64,000 nt of DNA from Chionis minor (Eukaryota; Chordata; Aves; Charadriiformes; Chionididae): the NCBI GenBank assembly GCA_013398295.1, contig VZSF01007296.1, positions 450,464-514,463 on the forward strand, given 5' to 3'. Made by a program: the position numbers and the translations under genes. How positions within the stretch are numbered: the first letter of the stretch is position 1; every line of letters begins with the position of its first letter. Under the pieces are notes generated by a model. That model made no database searches. It saw only the letters and a program-made list of their open reading frames with translations, and was not told the origin of the DNA. Below, piece after piece: positions 61,991 to 64,000 of the stretch.

Positions 61991-63513
61991 AAATTCTTGA
62001 GATATCCTCAGGTTTCTAACATTCCTTTAGGAAAAAAAACCCGAGAATATAAATGCTCCCGATCATACATTCATTCATTGTGCATTTTAGGAGACACTCT
62101 TCCCTCTGGTCATGCTAAGGCTTATCAACAAAGTGCTAAAGTGTGCAGATAATGTCTGAATATGATGAAAGAATGGTAGAAAAACATGACTTAAGACTGA
62201 ACAGCTGTGGAAGAGGTGGACCTGTTAAATTAAAGGATAGTAAGGAAAATGTTAGATTGAAATGAAAACATACTTGTAAAATCTTGTAGAGCAAAGTGGG
62301 CAGGCAGATCATATTAAAGCAGAGACCATCAGCTCTGTAGTTACAGATTTCTGTAAGGAACTTCCTGGCACAGTCCTTTTCTCATAAGACAGCCCTGGAG
62401 ATGTGTGGCTTATGCATCACTGGTATTAAGGAAAATTAAATAGAAAAAAAGTCTTTGGCCTTAGTCTCTGAGCATAAAAATAGTTTGATTTCATTATTTA
62501 CAGAAGGTCAGTGTTAGCTGAAACTGACTATAAGCCACTTAACTGCCATTGCCAAAAGATGTCTGGCAAACAGCCTCTAGTGAATAAAATAATAATTTTC
62601 AGCTGAAAATGCATGCTTTTTCAGAAAAACAGAATCTGAGGAAAAAATGGGTAGTTGGAGATACAGATTCTCAGACCTAAAGCGAATGGGTAGAACTCCA
62701 GAGCTAGGTTATATACCTGGCCATCTGATACAAAGCAAGCAAACAGCTCTGCCCTGCAAAGACAAACTGAGAAGTGATTCCTACTACCACTACCATGGTA
62801 TCTCCTAGGTGGTAAAAGTATGACTTTTATCCCTAGGCAGTCAAGTATTTTAGTAGAGAGGATTTTGTTGAAAGATACCTGAAGAGCTGCGGAAGAATAT
62901 CATAACAGGGAGATAAGAAGTGATGCAGAGCTGGAAAATATCTTAAAAAATTGATATTTTTGTACACCATGAAGACTGATACTAAGGAATTCATAAATAT
63001 TTGTTCCATACATCAAGACTAGTGCTGGTTTAAGTAGTTTAAGAACAATAGTTCTTGTAGACAGCTCAAGAAAAATGGCTTCTGGAGTAACATAGGCACA
63101 GAGGTATTTGCACTTAGGAAAAAAAATGTCAAACATCCCTCTCCACTTTTTATTCATTCTCGGCTGCTGTTCTGTCTTCCATTGTTAGAACGATATATTT
63201 ACAGATAAATCTATCTTGTGCACATCAAATGCATCTTCATCGGACATTAACTATACTATGTAATAATTCATAATAGAATTCAGTTTAGGGCATATGAGAT
63301 GAACAACTTTCTATCTGACCTATTTAAAAACCGTTCAAGTCACTCTTTAATCTTTTCCTTGGCACTAAAACAGCAGCAAGGGGGTGTGTGTTGTTACCTG
63401 CCGGCAATTTTATCAATCTAAAACTACAAAGTAGAACACCTTGCTGTGTTAAAAACTGATATCAGAGCACCTAGCGATCTGCAGTTAAAGGTGCAGATAA
63501 AGCAGATCTAACT

Positions 63514-63680
63514 TTGCAGGACCTTGCACTTGACCGTATTGAGCTTCATGAGGTTGGCATGGGACCACTCCTCAAGCTTCTCAAGGTCCCTCTGGATGGC
63601 ATCCCTTCCCTCCAGCATGTTGATCTCTCCATACAGCTTGCTGTCATTGTCAAACTTGCTGAGCATGCACTCAGTCCCAA
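63514..63680 (-). mobile_element. CR1 LINE fragment, RT catalytic-box region
   Basis: Read on the minus strand this encodes G-T-E-C-M-L-S-K-F-D-N-D-S-K-L and then [11 protein letters not shown], ending V-K-C-K-V-L-Q, collinear with residues 92-142 or so of the CR1 frame at 18 kb. The catalytic FADD box has become FDND, so the first catalytic aspartate is replaced by Asn and the alanine by Asp. The fragment lacks the CR1 3' end, which 5'-truncation cannot explain, so later deletion or rearrangement removed it. The minus-strand frame 63508-63801 continues past the CR1 part into about 40 unrelated codons and is a composite chance frame. Confidence 0.88.
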
Positions 63681-64000
63681 ACAGTCCTGGAGGATCGTCT
63701 GGCATCCTCTTAAAAGAGTATGAAGGAGAGGGAGAGCTGACCATGTTTGGGGCAGAAATAGGTTCAGAGTAAGCCAAATAGTTATAAATGTAACAGTCCA
63801 TTATGAAGACCTGCTTTCTGTTGTTCGCTCCCTCATAACCATCAGATTCATATTGTAACTCCTGGGATCTGAAGAAGAACCAGAATGTGACTCACCACAG
63901 AACCAGGAAGATGCCCAACAGGTCTTCAGCAAACCTCTAAAGGTTGTTTTGTTATAGCCCCTAAACCAGCACATGCTTTTACCTTTAATGATATTAGTTT
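63681..64000. other. right-edge unique sequence
   Basis: No gene was recognised. This side of the CR1 fragment (its upstream side on the minus strand) does not match further CR1 sequence. Confidence 0.5.

Larger units (their letters stand above)
60399..63513. other. unique non-coding stretch
   Basis: No gene was recognised. Simple tracts include an A/C block at 61779-61835 and TTTA repeats at 61976-61990. The minus frame 62900-63157 is unrecognised. Confidence 0.5.

Noticed and set aside
1..64000. CRISPR array, bacterial operon, phage or plasmid content
   Set aside because: No regularly spaced repeats, no dense co-oriented genes and no ribosome-binding-site pattern. The CR1 elements show this is sauropsid nuclear DNA.
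1..64000. tRNA, rRNA or mitochondrial insertion
   Set aside because: No tRNA B-box with a matching acceptor stem, no rRNA core sequence and no recognisable mitochondrial gene sequence was found by eye.

Overview
This window looks like AT-rich, mostly non-coding vertebrate DNA, most probably from a bird. The main evidence is CR1 retrotransposons, the dominant LINEs of birds and other sauropsids, including one 5'-truncated copy whose reverse transcriptase frame is still open to its natural stop and which ends in the CR1-type ATTCTATG 3' repeat. Repeat density is low, and I recognise no L1, Alu-like or poly(A)-tailed element. No operon, Shine-Dalgarno site or CRISPR array is visible. I cannot name the species. 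I recognise no host protein-coding exon, tRNA or rRNA. The many open frames of 60-150 codons look like chance frames: they match no family I know, overlap each other on both strands, and several begin at TTG or CTG. The window is best read as a long intron or a gene desert. Layout: 1-17.3 kb is unique AT-rich sequence with homopolymer tracts and short hairpins. 17.3-19.2 kb holds two CR1 insertions, one a short 3' tail and the other the 1.2-kb copy with the open frame (17963-19180). 19.2-30.2 kb is unique sequence with a much older CR1-clade LINE relic carrying a central deletion (22968-23230) and a probable MIR SINE relic (24345-24455). 30.2-38.9 kb holds a short minus-strand CR1 tail (30195-30251), a 58-bp palindrome-ended piece resembling LTR termini (33637-33694), a second CR1 tail of the same subfamily as the 18-kb copy (37289-37420) and a 19-bp tandem duplication. 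38.9-64 kb is again mostly unique, with further old CR1-clade relics (44376-44500, 52150-52370, 55488-55860), a long imperfect hairpin (54412-54484), a CTCF-like motif (57712-57725), a (GCT)6 tract, and a minus-strand CR1 fragment at the right edge (63514-63680). The genes do not work together, because the only recognisable coding sequence is that of a selfish retroelement. Signals most worth checking are the strong excess of poly(T) over poly(A) tracts on this strand, which would fit + strand transcription through the window, the long hairpin near 54.4 kb, the layered ages of CR1 copies, and the open CR1 frame. I did not find a convincing undescribed biological system.
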